Positions 25,511 through 32,134 of a stretch of DNA of 32,134 nt are shown here, in pieces. Position 1 is the first letter of the stretch, and each line of letters starts with the position of its first letter. Origin of the DNA: Acetobacter orientalis (GTDB lineage: Bacteria > Pseudomonadota > Alphaproteobacteria > Acetobacterales > Acetobacteraceae). The notes beneath the pieces were generated by a model that searched no databases, was not told the DNA's origin, and saw only the letters and a list, made by a program, of their open reading frames with translations. A program made the translations under genes and the position numbers. Where the stretch lies: positions 1-32,134 of the forward strand of contig NZ_BAMX01000038.1 in assembly GCF_000963965.1 (NCBI RefSeq), in the 5' to 3' direction.

Positions 25511-25551
25511 GCTAACGAGCTAACGAGCTAACGAGCTAACGAGCTAACGAG
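25511..25551. repeat. Octanucleotide tandem array (CTAACGAG)5
   Basis: Five perfect copies of CTAACGAG plus one flanking base. With a period of eight, every reading frame on both strands meets a stop (TAA on plus, TAG on minus), so it is not coding. It lies 157 bp before the reductase start and 126 bp before holC. Copy-number change would alter spacing in the control region of either gene. Confidence 0.95.
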
Positions 25552-25676
25552 TGCGAAAATATTTTGGTCGTGCATAAACAAGCGGTTTCTGGCGCAATAT
25601 CGGCCCCAACCCTTCTGCCCAAGCTCAGCCGTGCTATAAGCAGGCGGCGTAATAGTTACCAACGGGGTTACACCAC

Positions 25677-26123
25677 ATGGCGCAAATTGGCTTTTACCAC
25701 CTTACCCGCACCACTGTGGCCGATGCCCTGCCGCAACTGTTAAGCCGTACGCTGGCCAACGGCCAAAAAGCCGCCATATGGTGCCAGAACAAAACCATGC
25801 TTGATGACCTTGATAAACTGCTCTGGACAATAACCACCCCCACATGGTTACCCCACGGCAGTAGCGGCATTATACGCCCAGACCTGCAACCCATCTGGTT
25901 AAGCACAGAAGCAGACGCACCAAACAACGCTGCTTTTCTCTTTTTGCTAGAAAACCGCACATACGAAAACACACCCACATTTGAGCGCGTGTTTGACCTG
26001 TTTGACGGCCACGATGAAACCGCCGTAGCCGCCGCCCGCACCCGCTGGAGCACCCAAAAAGCTGCCGGGCACGAACTTGCCTATTGGCGGCAGGAAGAAC
26101 GGGGCTGGAAACGCGCACGCTAA
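25677..26123 (+). CDS. holC: DNA polymerase III subunit chi
   Basis: HolC links the clamp-loader complex to single-stranded DNA-binding protein during replication. The 148-aa protein has the family layout: a start such as IGFYHLTRTTVADALPQLL, the central AIWCQNKTMLDDLDKLLWT (33-51), and a conserved FDLFDGHDETAVAAARTRW (106-124). Length matches the family. It stands alone, with no holD or pepA partner on the same strand; the pepA gene, which sits next to holC in many Proteobacteria, here lies just downstream but on the opposite strand. A strong terminator follows. Confidence 0.93.
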   Translation: MAQIGFYHLTRTTVADALPQLLSRTLANGQKAAIWCQNKTMLDDLDKLLWTITTPTWLPHGSSGIIRPDLQPIWLSTEADAPNNAAFLFLLENRTYENTPTFERVFDLFDGHDETAVAAARTRWSTQKAAGHELAYWRQEERGWKRAR

Positions 26124-26149
26124 TAACGCACACCCTTTGGCATACCTAT

Positions 26150-26179
26150 AAAAAAAGGCCCCAGTAACGGGGCCTTTTT
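26150..26179. terminator. Bidirectional terminator, holC / pepA
   Basis: GGCCCC pairs with GGGGCC over a six-base loop, with seven A before and five T after. It closes both convergent genes. Confidence 0.9.
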
Positions 26180-26210
26180 CTTACGCGCATCATAAAAACA
26201 CTTTTTATGC

Positions 26211-27677
26211 TTATGCTTTTTCGTGCTGAGTGCGCACAAAATCATTCAGCAGCCGCACACCAAAACCGGTCGCGCCTTTTGGCTGGCCATATTTCCCTTT
26301 GTCCAACCATGCTGTGCCAGCAATATCCAGATGTGCCCAAGGAGTTTCACCCACAAAGCGTTTCAGGAACTGCGCTGCGGTAATAGACCCACCCGCACGG
26401 CCACCGCCAATATTTTTCATATCAGCAATGTCAGACTTAATGAGCGCATCATACTCTTTGCCCATTGGCATGCGCCACAATTTATCACCCGTTGCAGCGC
26501 CTGCCTGTGTAAGAGCCGTTGCCAGTTCATCATTGTTAGAGAACAGGCCTGCATATTCATGCCCAAGGCTCACCACAATAGCCCCGGTCAGGGTGGCCAG
26601 GTTAACCATAAGTTTGGGCGCAAAACGCTCGCGGGCGTACCACAGCACATCTGCCAGCACCAAACGGCCTTCTGCATCGGTATTGAGCACTTCAATAGTC
26701 TGGCCAGAGGCGCTGCGTACAACGTCACCGGGGCGCTGGGCATTGCCAGACACCATGTTTTCTACCAAGCCAACAATACCCACAGCGTTAACCTGCGCCT
26801 TACGGCCTGCCAGTGCAGCCATAAGCCCGGTTACTGCGGCGGCACCGGCCATGTCACCTTTCATTTCTTCCATACCTGCGGCAGGTTTTATGGAAATACC
26901 ACCACAGTCAAAGGTAACGCCCTTACCAATAAAGGCCAGAGGGGCCTCGTCTTTCTTGCCGCCGTTCCAGCGCATAATAACGGTACGCGGTTCGTTATCG
27001 CTGCCTTGCGCCACGCCAAGCAGGGCACCAAAGCCCAGTTTTTCCATAGCCGCGCGGTCAAGCACTTCAACCTCTAACCCAAGGCTGCGCAGGGTTGTAA
27101 TACGCTCAGCAAACTCAATGGGGTTAAGCACATTGGCAGGTTCTGTCACCAGATCGCGCGTCAGAATAACCCCGCGTGCTACAGCCGCCTGTGCTGGCCA
27201 TGCGGCTTCTGCTTTTGCGGGGTCTGCGCTCAGCACAACAACGCTGGCAAGGGCGTGTTTTTTGTCTTCTGCGGGCACGCTGCGGTACAACGAGAAATGA
27301 TACGCCCCAAGCGTAGCCCCTAAAGCCACATGGGCTGCATGTGGCAGGCCACCCAGTGCAATATTGGCTTTTTCTGAACGGCTCAGGGCAGACGCAGCCA
27401 GACTACCTGCTTTTTCTGCCTCTTTGGGACCAAACGCATCTGCTTTGCCTACACCCACCAGCACAATACGCTCAAACCCGGCACCCGGTGCTAAAATGGT
27501 GGTAACCACACCCTCTTTGCCAGAAAAATCATCTGCTTTGGCAGCGCGTGCAAGCGCACCCTGCGTGGCATCATCAACCGCTTTAAAGAAGGCAGAAGGG
27601 GCCTGCCCCTCGGCAACCAGCAGTGCAAGCGCACCACCCTGTGGCAGGTTTTCGGGGGAGAACGTAATCTGAAGCAT
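26211..27677 (-). CDS. pepA: Leucyl aminopeptidase (M17)
   Basis: A cytosolic hexameric two-zinc aminopeptidase; in E. coli the same protein also binds DNA in XerCD recombination and carAB control. Metal and catalytic residues are visible: Lys252, Asp257 and Lys264 (FIGKGVTFDCGGISIKP), Asp275, and the signature NTDAEGR (332-338) with Asp334, Glu336 and Arg338. The start is ATG at 27677 (MLQITF), 488 aa, chosen because AGGAGG lies nine bases upstream; the frame open to 27839 is not credible. It is transcribed divergently from cysQ and convergently with holC. Confidence 0.96.
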   Translation of the reverse strand: MLQITFSPENLPQGGALALLVAEGQAPSAFFKAVDDATQGALARAAKADDFSGKEGVVTTILAPGAGFERIVLVGVGKADAFGPKEAEKAGSLAASALSRSEKANIALGGLPHAAHVALGATLGAYHFSLYRSVPAEDKKHALASVVVLSADPAKAEAAWPAQAAVARGVILTRDLVTEPANVLNPIEFAERITTLRSLGLEVEVLDRAAMEKLGFGALLGVAQGSDNEPRTVIMRWNGGKKDEAPLAFIGKGVTFDCGGISIKPAAGMEEMKGDMAGAAAVTGLMAALAGRKAQVNAVGIVGLVENMVSGNAQRPGDVVRSASGQTIEVLNTDAEGRLVLADVLWYARERFAPKLMVNLATLTGAIVVSLGHEYAGLFSNNDELATALTQAGAATGDKLWRMPMGKEYDALIKSDIADMKNIGGGRAGGSITAAQFLKRFVGETPWAHLDIAGTAWLDKGKYGQPKGATGFGVRLLNDFVRTQHEKA

Positions 27678-27922
27678 AAAATCTGGCCTCCTGGGTTTTC
27701 TCAAAATCTGACTGCACAGATGGGCGCTACAAACCACCCTGACAAGTGCAGGCTGGTTAATGTGGCGTAACCTTAACAACCACTTACCCCTTGTGGCTAG
27801 GTGCCCACCCCCATACTGGCCAGAGATAGAAAAAAACACACAGCACTGCCATGCCCCTTTTACCCCGCCCCAAAGCAGATTGAGGGCATGACGGCAGGGC
27901 CAAGTTAGCTTATGCTACCCCC
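27678..27922. promoter_or_regulatory. Divergent pepA/cysQ spacer with a possible leaderless cysQ promoter
   Basis: For cysQ, ATGACG (27888-27893) and TATGCT (27911-27916) are spaced by 17 bp, each matching consensus at four of six positions. Transcription would then start at about 27923, the A of the cysQ ATG, giving a leaderless message; there is no Shine-Dalgarno sequence before that ATG. The pepA side has a strong ribosome site but no convincing promoter. No gene is seen in the 245 bp. Confidence 0.4.
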
Positions 27923-28693
27923 ATGACCAGCCATACAGATGCAGACCTTCTGGCCCTTGCCGCCAAACTGGCGGAAGAGGCCGCAGAGCTTATCCGCACC
28001 ATTCGGGCACGGGGGTTTAAAACCCTGACCAAATCCGATGCCTCCCCCGTGACCGAGGCAGACCACGCGGCAGAGGCTCTTATTCTTAAAGGGCTGCGCG
28101 CAGCTGTGCCGGATATTCCGGTTATTGCAGAAGAAGAAGTGGCCGCAGGCCTACAGGCCTCTGCCACCCCCGCCTATTGGCTGGTAGACCCGCTGGACGG
28201 CACCCGAGAGTTTGCCGCTGGCCGAGATGACTTTACCGTTAACATTGGCCTTGTACGCAACGGCCGTGCCTATTTGGGCGCTATGGCGCTGCCTGCATAC
28301 CACCAGCTTTACACAGGCGGTATTGGCCAGCCCGCCCAACGCAAAGACCCAACCGGCACACACACCATTCATGTGCGTACCCCACCCGCAGAAGGGCTAA
28401 GTGTTCTGGCCTCTCGCCATTATGCAGATGACCCGCGCCTTGCCAGCTATTTAGGGGCCCGCCGTGTGGCCTCTATTGGTAATATTGGCTCTGCTGTTAA
28501 ATTTGCCCGCGTGGCAGAAGGTGCGGTTGACCTCTACCCCCGCCTTGGCCCCACCATGGAATGGGACACCGCAGCCCCGCATGCTATTGTAGAAGCCGCA
28601 GGCGGGCAGATAACATTGCTAGACGGTAGCCCGCTGGTTTACGGCAAAGCAGATTGGAAAAACCCACCCTTTGTATGCACCGGCGCACTCTAA
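27923..28693 (+). CDS. cysQ: 3'(2'),5'-bisphosphate nucleotidase CysQ
   Basis: CysQ hydrolyses 3'-phosphoadenosine 5'-phosphate, the by-product of sulfate assimilation and sulfotransfer, to AMP. It is an inositol-monophosphatase-fold, Mg-dependent enzyme sensitive to lithium in known members. Metal-site motifs are IAEEE (68-72), VDPLDGTREF (88-97) and WDTAAPHAIVEAAGG (214-228). Length is 256 aa. It lacks a ribosome-binding site and may be translated from a leaderless transcript. tsaC follows after 42 bp on the same strand. Inositol monophosphatase itself is less likely given the GTREF form of the motif. Confidence 0.92.
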   Translation: MTSHTDADLLALAAKLAEEAAELIRTIRARGFKTLTKSDASPVTEADHAAEALILKGLRAAVPDIPVIAEEEVAAGLQASATPAYWLVDPLDGTREFAAGRDDFTVNIGLVRNGRAYLGAMALPAYHQLYTGGIGQPAQRKDPTGTHTIHVRTPPAEGLSVLASRHYADDPRLASYLGARRVASIGNIGSAVKFARVAEGAVDLYPRLGPTMEWDTAAPHAIVEAAGGQITLLDGSPLVYGKADWKNPPFVCTGAL

Positions 28694-28735
28694 GCCTTTT
28701 ATAACCCCACACCCCAAGCCCAGAACCCCTACACC

Positions 28736-29713
28736 ATGACAGAGCGCCTTACCGCCACCCCCTCCGGCCTTGAAAAAGCTGCCCGCATTTTGCGTGAGGG
28801 AGGGCTTGTGGCCTTTGGCACAGAAACGGTGTACGGCTTGGGGGGAGACGCCACACAACCACAAGCCGTTGCGCGTATTTTTGAAGCCAAAAACCGCCCG
28901 CGCTTTAACCCGCTTATCAGCCATTTTGCCTCTGCCCATGCCGCATTTGCGCAGGTTGAGGCTCCGCCTATAGCGCATAAACTGGCACACGCCTTCTGGC
29001 CCGGCCCGCTTACCTTAGTGCTACCACGTGCCGTTCGCAGCACCGTGTCTGAGCTGGCAGCAGATGGTCTTTGCTCCCTAGCCGTGCGCGTACCACGTGG
29101 TGCCGCTGTGCAAGCGCTTTTGGCAAAAGTAGGCCGCCCCATTGCCGCCCCTTCAGCCAACCGCTCAGGCCGCATTAGCCCATCAGATGCAGAGCACGTG
29201 CTTGAAGAACTCTCGGGCCGGATAGACGCAGTACTCGACACAGGCCCCTGCGCCGTGGGGCTAGAAAGCACAGTGCTTGACCTAACCCTGCCAGAGCGGC
29301 CCATGCTCCTACGCCATGGCGGCATACCGGCAGAAGCACTAGAGGCTGTGTGTGGCCCGCTAAGCTACCCCGACACACAAAGCGATACCGCCCCCGTTTC
29401 TCCGGGGCGCATGCTTTCTCATTACGCGCCAACACTGCCCGTAAGGCTTGAGGCCACACATGTTTTACCAACCGAAGCCCTGCTGGCTTTTGGCCCCCAT
29501 ATGCCACACGGGGCCGCAGTAACATGGAACCTGAGTGAAAGCGGCAATTTGGAAGAAGCCGCTGCCCGGCTGTTTGCTGGCCTGCGTTTTTTAGACCAAG
29601 CAGGGGCTCGGCTGGGGCTAACACGCCTTGCAGTGCAACCCATTCCGGCACAAGGGTTGGGGCTTGCCATACGTGACCGCCTACACCGTGCGGCCGCCCC
29701 CCGCCCTGAATGA
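28736..29713 (+). CDS. tsaC: L-threonylcarbamoyladenylate synthase (Sua5-type)
   Basis: TsaC/Sua5 makes threonylcarbamoyl-AMP for the t6A37 modification of tRNAs that read ANN codons. The YrdC domain shows GGLVAFGTETVYGLGGD (22-38), RVPR and APSANRSGRISPS. The linker SPGRMLSHYAPTLPVRL and the following 90 residues form the extra Sua5 domain, so the 325-aa protein is the long form rather than the roughly 190-aa TsaC of E. coli. tsaB, tsaD and tsaE are not in the window. No clear Shine-Dalgarno sequence precedes the ATG. Confidence 0.95.
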   Translation: MTERLTATPSGLEKAARILREGGLVAFGTETVYGLGGDATQPQAVARIFEAKNRPRFNPLISHFASAHAAFAQVEAPPIAHKLAHAFWPGPLTLVLPRAVRSTVSELAADGLCSLAVRVPRGAAVQALLAKVGRPIAAPSANRSGRISPSDAEHVLEELSGRIDAVLDTGPCAVGLESTVLDLTLPERPMLLRHGGIPAEALEAVCGPLSYPDTQSDTAPVSPGRMLSHYAPTLPVRLEATHVLPTEALLAFGPHMPHGAAVTWNLSESGNLEEAAARLFAGLRFLDQAGARLGLTRLAVQPIPAQGLGLAIRDRLHRAAAPRPE

Positions 29714-29737
29714 GCGTAGTTGTATGAGCACACCAGC

Positions 29738-30271
29738 ATGAGTGATTTTGACCCCAAAGAACTCAAAATTCTATCAGACATTCTGGCACTGGTGCTTGAA
29801 GACCAACCCGGCCAGTCTGCCACAGCCCTTGAGACTATTAAAAACCGTGCGCGCAAAAACAATATAACCGGGGGCGCTCTTAAAAACCTGTTTCAGGCCA
29901 TAGCGCCAGATCCGTCTCAGGCCCGGCCAAAGCGTAGCACCAGCCGCACCAAAGCCGCAGGCATACCAGATGACTACCGCACCCAGCTCCGCCAAATGGC
30001 AGACAGCATTACCCGGCTAGACACAGACCTACGCGCAGCCCGCACGCAAAACGACCATTTACGCCTGCAACTGCAACAAGCCCAGCAAGACCAAAATACC
30101 ACCCAAAGCCTGCTAGCAGACCAAATGACCCGCATACGCTACCCCAGCCTACCCATGATAATGGTTGTACTGGCAGCTGGTATTTTAAGCGGTATTGCAG
30201 GCACAGAGGTTTTTCACCTCATTCAACATTTAACCATGACCGCAACCGACAATGCCCGCTCTCTTTATTAA
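29738..30271 (+). CDS. Coiled-coil membrane protein, function unknown
   Basis: A 177-aa protein with no recognised family. Residues 1-57 look like a compact helical domain (FDPKELKILSDILALVLEDQ, then ALETIKNRARKNNITGGALK). A basic linker (62-75) follows, then a likely coiled coil at about 80-130, rich in Gln, Leu, Arg and Asp. One membrane helix lies at about 138-157 and a short tail ends in RSLY. No signal peptide is present, so a cytoplasmic N-terminus anchored by a C-terminal helix is expected. The ATG at 29738 is used; a TTG at 29720 would add six residues. It starts 24 bp after tsaC and is probably co-transcribed. Confidence 0.75.
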   Translation: MSDFDPKELKILSDILALVLEDQPGQSATALETIKNRARKNNITGGALKNLFQAIAPDPSQARPKRSTSRTKAAGIPDDYRTQLRQMADSITRLDTDLRAARTQNDHLRLQLQQAQQDQNTTQSLLADQMTRIRYPSLPMIMVVLAAGILSGIAGTEVFHLIQHLTMTATDNARSLY

Positions 30272-30375
30272 TAGAGCAACTGCCTTTATTCCTTCTTCTC
30301 GCAAAACGACCCAACCAAGCCAGCGCAGCTTTTGCGGCTGTATGGCCCAGTTCTGAGACAACCAAGGTTCACAGC

Positions 30376-31809
30376 ATGTCCGATACGTCCCTGCCCCCAG
30401 AGCTTTACACCGCATTAGCAGACTTGCTTGGCCCGTCAGGTTTTTTAACCAACAGCACAGACACCGCCAGCTACTGCACAGACTGGCGTATGTTGTATCA
30501 GGGCAAATGTGCTGCCGTTTTGCGCCCCGCCACAACGGCTGACTGTGCGCAGGCTGTTACCTTATGTGTGCAGCACGGCGTACCTATGGTGCCACAAGGT
30601 GGCAACACCAGCATGGTAGGCGGCGCCACACCAGATGAAAGCGGTAAGGCCGTGGTTATTTCAACCACCCGCATGAACCGTATTCTCAACATAGACCACG
30701 CAGACCTAACCATGACGGTAGAGGCAGGCGTTACCCTTAAAGCAGCCCAAGATGCCGCTCTAAAAGAAGGGCTTATGTTGCCGCTTTCTATCTCGTCTGA
30801 AGGGTCTGCCGATATTGGGGGCATTTTGGCCACTAATGCCGGGGGCAACAACACGGTACGCTACGGCAACGCGCGTGAACTCGCCCTAGGCCTAGAAGCC
30901 GTTATGCCAGATGGTGCCGTGCTGAATGTTATGCGCAAGCTGCGCAAAGACAATACCGGCTACGCCCTGCGCCAATTGCTTATTGGCTCAGAGGGTACGC
31001 TGGGTATTATCACCACCGCCGTTATTCAACTCCAACCCCAACCCCGCACGCGCGAGACCGCATTGTGCGCCGTACCCAATGCCAAAGGTGCGCTCGATCT
31101 GTTTGCAGCTTTTCGTAAACAAGACCCCGCAGCCATTCAGGCTTTTGAATATATGTCTGGCACCAGCATGGGGCTGGTCAATGCTCTTATTGATAACTGC
31201 CCACTCCCTTTGTCTGAACCCGCAGCGGCTTATGCACTGGTTGAACTGGCCAGCCCCCGTGCAGATGATAGCCTGCGCACCCTAATGGAAGAAGTACTTG
31301 GGGCCGCCTTTGAAAGCGGCTTAGTGTCTGACGCCGTGCTGGCTGAAAGCGAAACACAGCGCCAAAACCTTTGGATGATCCGTGAGGAACATGCAGAAGC
31401 ACAAAAACGGGCTGGCGCGTCTGTTAAAAACGATGTGTCTGTGCCGCTGGCTGCTATTCCGGAATTTATTGAAAAAGCCACCCAAGCCTGTGAAGCCCTG
31501 ATACCGGGCATAAGAGTTGCCCCCTTTGGCCATATTGGTGACGGCAATATTCACTTTAACCTCGTGCAACCCGAAGGCGCAGACCCCAAAGGCTTTTTAG
31601 CCCAAGACCACGCCATGATGGACACGGTAGCCAATATTGTGCGCACCCTTGGTGGCTCTTTTTCTGCCGAGCATGGGGTAGGCCAGCTTAAAACCTACAT
31701 GATGCCCTCTTGGCGCGGTGGCGCTGAACTAGACAGCATGCGCAAAATCAAAGCGGCCCTAGACCCACAAAACCTCATGAACCCCGGTAAGATTTTTCCA
31801 ACTGCGTAA
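30376..31809 (+). CDS. FAD-linked 2-hydroxyacid dehydrogenase (D-lactate / D-2-hydroxyglutarate type)
   Basis: A flavoprotein of the VAO/PCMH family that oxidises a D-2-hydroxyacid and passes electrons to a carrier. FAD-binding segments are PQGGNTSMVGGATP (about 73-86), SSEGSADIGGILATNAGG and GSEGTLGIITTA. The C-terminal domain carries the metal and substrate motif FGHIGDGNIHFNL, SAEHGVGQLK and the closing ALDPQNLMNPGKI. Length is 477 aa. The set includes D-lactate, glycolate (GlcD) and D-2-hydroxyglutarate dehydrogenases, and the sequence cannot decide among them; no glcE or glcF is nearby, which argues against a glycolate oxidase complex. It lies 104 bp after the coiled-coil gene and ends in a strong terminator. 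Confidence 0.92.
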   Translation: MSDTSLPPELYTALADLLGPSGFLTNSTDTASYCTDWRMLYQGKCAAVLRPATTADCAQAVTLCVQHGVPMVPQGGNTSMVGGATPDESGKAVVISTTRMNRILNIDHADLTMTVEAGVTLKAAQDAALKEGLMLPLSISSEGSADIGGILATNAGGNNTVRYGNARELALGLEAVMPDGAVLNVMRKLRKDNTGYALRQLLIGSEGTLGIITTAVIQLQPQPRTRETALCAVPNAKGALDLFAAFRKQDPAAIQAFEYMSGTSMGLVNALIDNCPLPLSEPAAAYALVELASPRADDSLRTLMEEVLGAAFESGLVSDAVLAESETQRQNLWMIREEHAEAQKRAGASVKNDVSVPLAAIPEFIEKATQACEALIPGIRVAPFGHIGDGNIHFNLVQPEGADPKGFLAQDHAMMDTVANIVRTLGGSFSAEHGVGQLKTYMMPSWRGGAELDSMRKIKAALDPQNLMNPGKIFPTA

Positions 31810-31840
31810 GCAACGCTACAGAATATAACTCTTACACCCC

Positions 31841-31876
31841 AAAGCCCGCCCAGTAAAAACTGAGGCGGGCTTTTTT
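31841..31876 (+). terminator. Rho-independent terminator after the FAD dehydrogenase
   Basis: AAAGCCCGCC pairs with GGCGGGCTTTTTT, and an inner CAGT/ACTG extends the stem with one bulged A around an AAAA loop. The T-run is at 31871-31876. Confidence 0.9.
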
Positions 31877-31949
31877 AAACGTAATCTTATTCGGTTTTAG
31901 GATTTGCCGAGAGGTTATTTAAAAATTCAATATTGAGAGCTAGCTGAGC

Positions 31950-32040
31950 CTTTTTGCCGCCCAAAGGCGACCTTGCAGCCACACGGCTATAGCACCACAC
32001 AAATCCCCCTATTCGGGCCACAAAAAGACAAACCTAATCC
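31950..32040 (+). repeat. Possible copy B of a dispersed intergenic element
   Basis: A run of T, then the core CGCCCAAAGGCG, TTGCAGCCACA, CACAAA and GGCCACAAAAA follow in the same order and nearly the same spacing as at 97-190. The alignment is by eye. Both copies lie about 50 bp from a tandem array. Confidence 0.4.
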
Positions 32041-32090
32041 AGCCCCGCCAATTTTCGGAATACCCGTTTATACAAGATCACTCTCCATGC

Positions 32091-32134
32091 AGGGTATTAG
32101 GGTATTAGGGTATTAGGGTATTAGGGTATTAGGG
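32091..32134. repeat. Octanucleotide tandem array (AGGGTATT)n, cut by window edge
   Basis: Five full copies of AGGGTATT plus four bases run to the last base of the window, so the array very likely continues. Each frame on both strands contains a stop (TAG on plus, TAA on minus), so it is not coding. Confidence 0.95.

Larger units (their letters stand above)
25355..25676. other. 322-bp divergent spacer between the aldo/keto reductase and holC
   Basis: No gene is seen. From left to right it holds two palindromes, the octamer array, and an AT-rich stretch (25556-25570). A TATAAG at 25634-25639 with TTCTGC 16 bp upstream could serve holC as a weak promoter. On the minus strand TTGCTT followed by GATGTT would place the first palindrome inside the promoter spacer of the reductase gene. 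Confidence 0.6.
31877..32134. other. Non-coding right end of the window
   Basis: No gene is seen in the 258 bp after the terminator. It carries an AT-rich stretch (31878-31935), a possible copy B of the intergenic element and the octamer array that runs off the window edge. Confidence 0.6.

Noticed and set aside
25511..25551. CRISPR array
   Set aside because: The 8-bp units are directly adjacent with no spacers, and no cas gene is present. It is a simple tandem repeat.
26230..27300. Long plus-strand frames (356 and 284 codons) opposite pepA
   Set aside because: pepA is unmistakable on the minus strand. These frames have no ribosome site, no family features and biased composition.
27678..27839. 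N-terminal extension of PepA
   Set aside because: AGGAGG nine bases before the ATG at 27677 fixes the start, and the extension has no aminopeptidase character.
30376..31809. Glycolate oxidase subunit GlcD
   Set aside because: GlcD works with GlcE and GlcF, which are absent here, so only the wider dehydrogenase class is called.
32091..32134. Telomere-like repeat (contains TTAGGG)
   Set aside because: The unit is eight bases and the window is bacterial. The resemblance is superficial.

Overview
The window reads as chromosomal, mostly housekeeping DNA of an alphaproteobacterium. The best guess is an acetic acid bacterium (Acetobacteraceae, Acetobacter or a near relative). This rests on protein style: a DUF3035/BamF-type lipoprotein next to lspA, Sua5-type TsaC, an endonuclease-type MutL, a short TatA, and an OTCase with a TWISMSDSE ornithine loop. 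It also rests on moderately GC-rich composition judged by eye. No rRNA, tRNA, CRISPR array, insertion sequence, integrase or phage gene was seen. The genus is inferred, not proven.

Layout. Positions 1-12702 form a 13-gene block on the minus strand. In transcription order it is recX, a CHAP-domain lipoprotein, tatA, mtnB-mtnD-mtnC (methionine salvage), ribF, a 61-aa membrane protein, ileS, lspA, a BamF-like lipoprotein, mutL and a solitary nuoM. Many junctions are ATGA or GTGA overlaps, so translational coupling is likely. A good sigma70-like promoter sits in front of ileS. Positions 12945-16519 on the plus strand carry argD-argF, a small three-cysteine protein and hslO (Hsp33). The rest is a patchwork of short units: a PhnA/YjdM zinc-ribbon protein (-), an unrecognised lipoprotein (+), a TonB-dependent siderophore receptor with a Fur-like box (-), hrpB (+), a one-PDZ HtrA protease (+), an aldo/keto reductase (-), holC (+), pepA (-), then cysQ, tsaC, a coiled-coil membrane protein and an FAD-linked 2-hydroxyacid dehydrogenase (+). 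Rho-independent terminators close most convergent pairs.

The oddest structure is non-coding. Both window edges lie inside short tandem arrays: a hexamer at 1-44 and an octamer at 32091-32134. A third array, also an octamer, lies between the aldo/keto reductase and holC. The window is probably a whole contig whose assembly stopped in these arrays. Two intergenic stretches near the ends (about 97-190 and 31950-32040) look like diverged copies of one element. No new multi-gene system is evident. The better leads are the arrays, this element family, the orphan but intact NuoM, and the small unrecognised proteins embedded in conserved operons.
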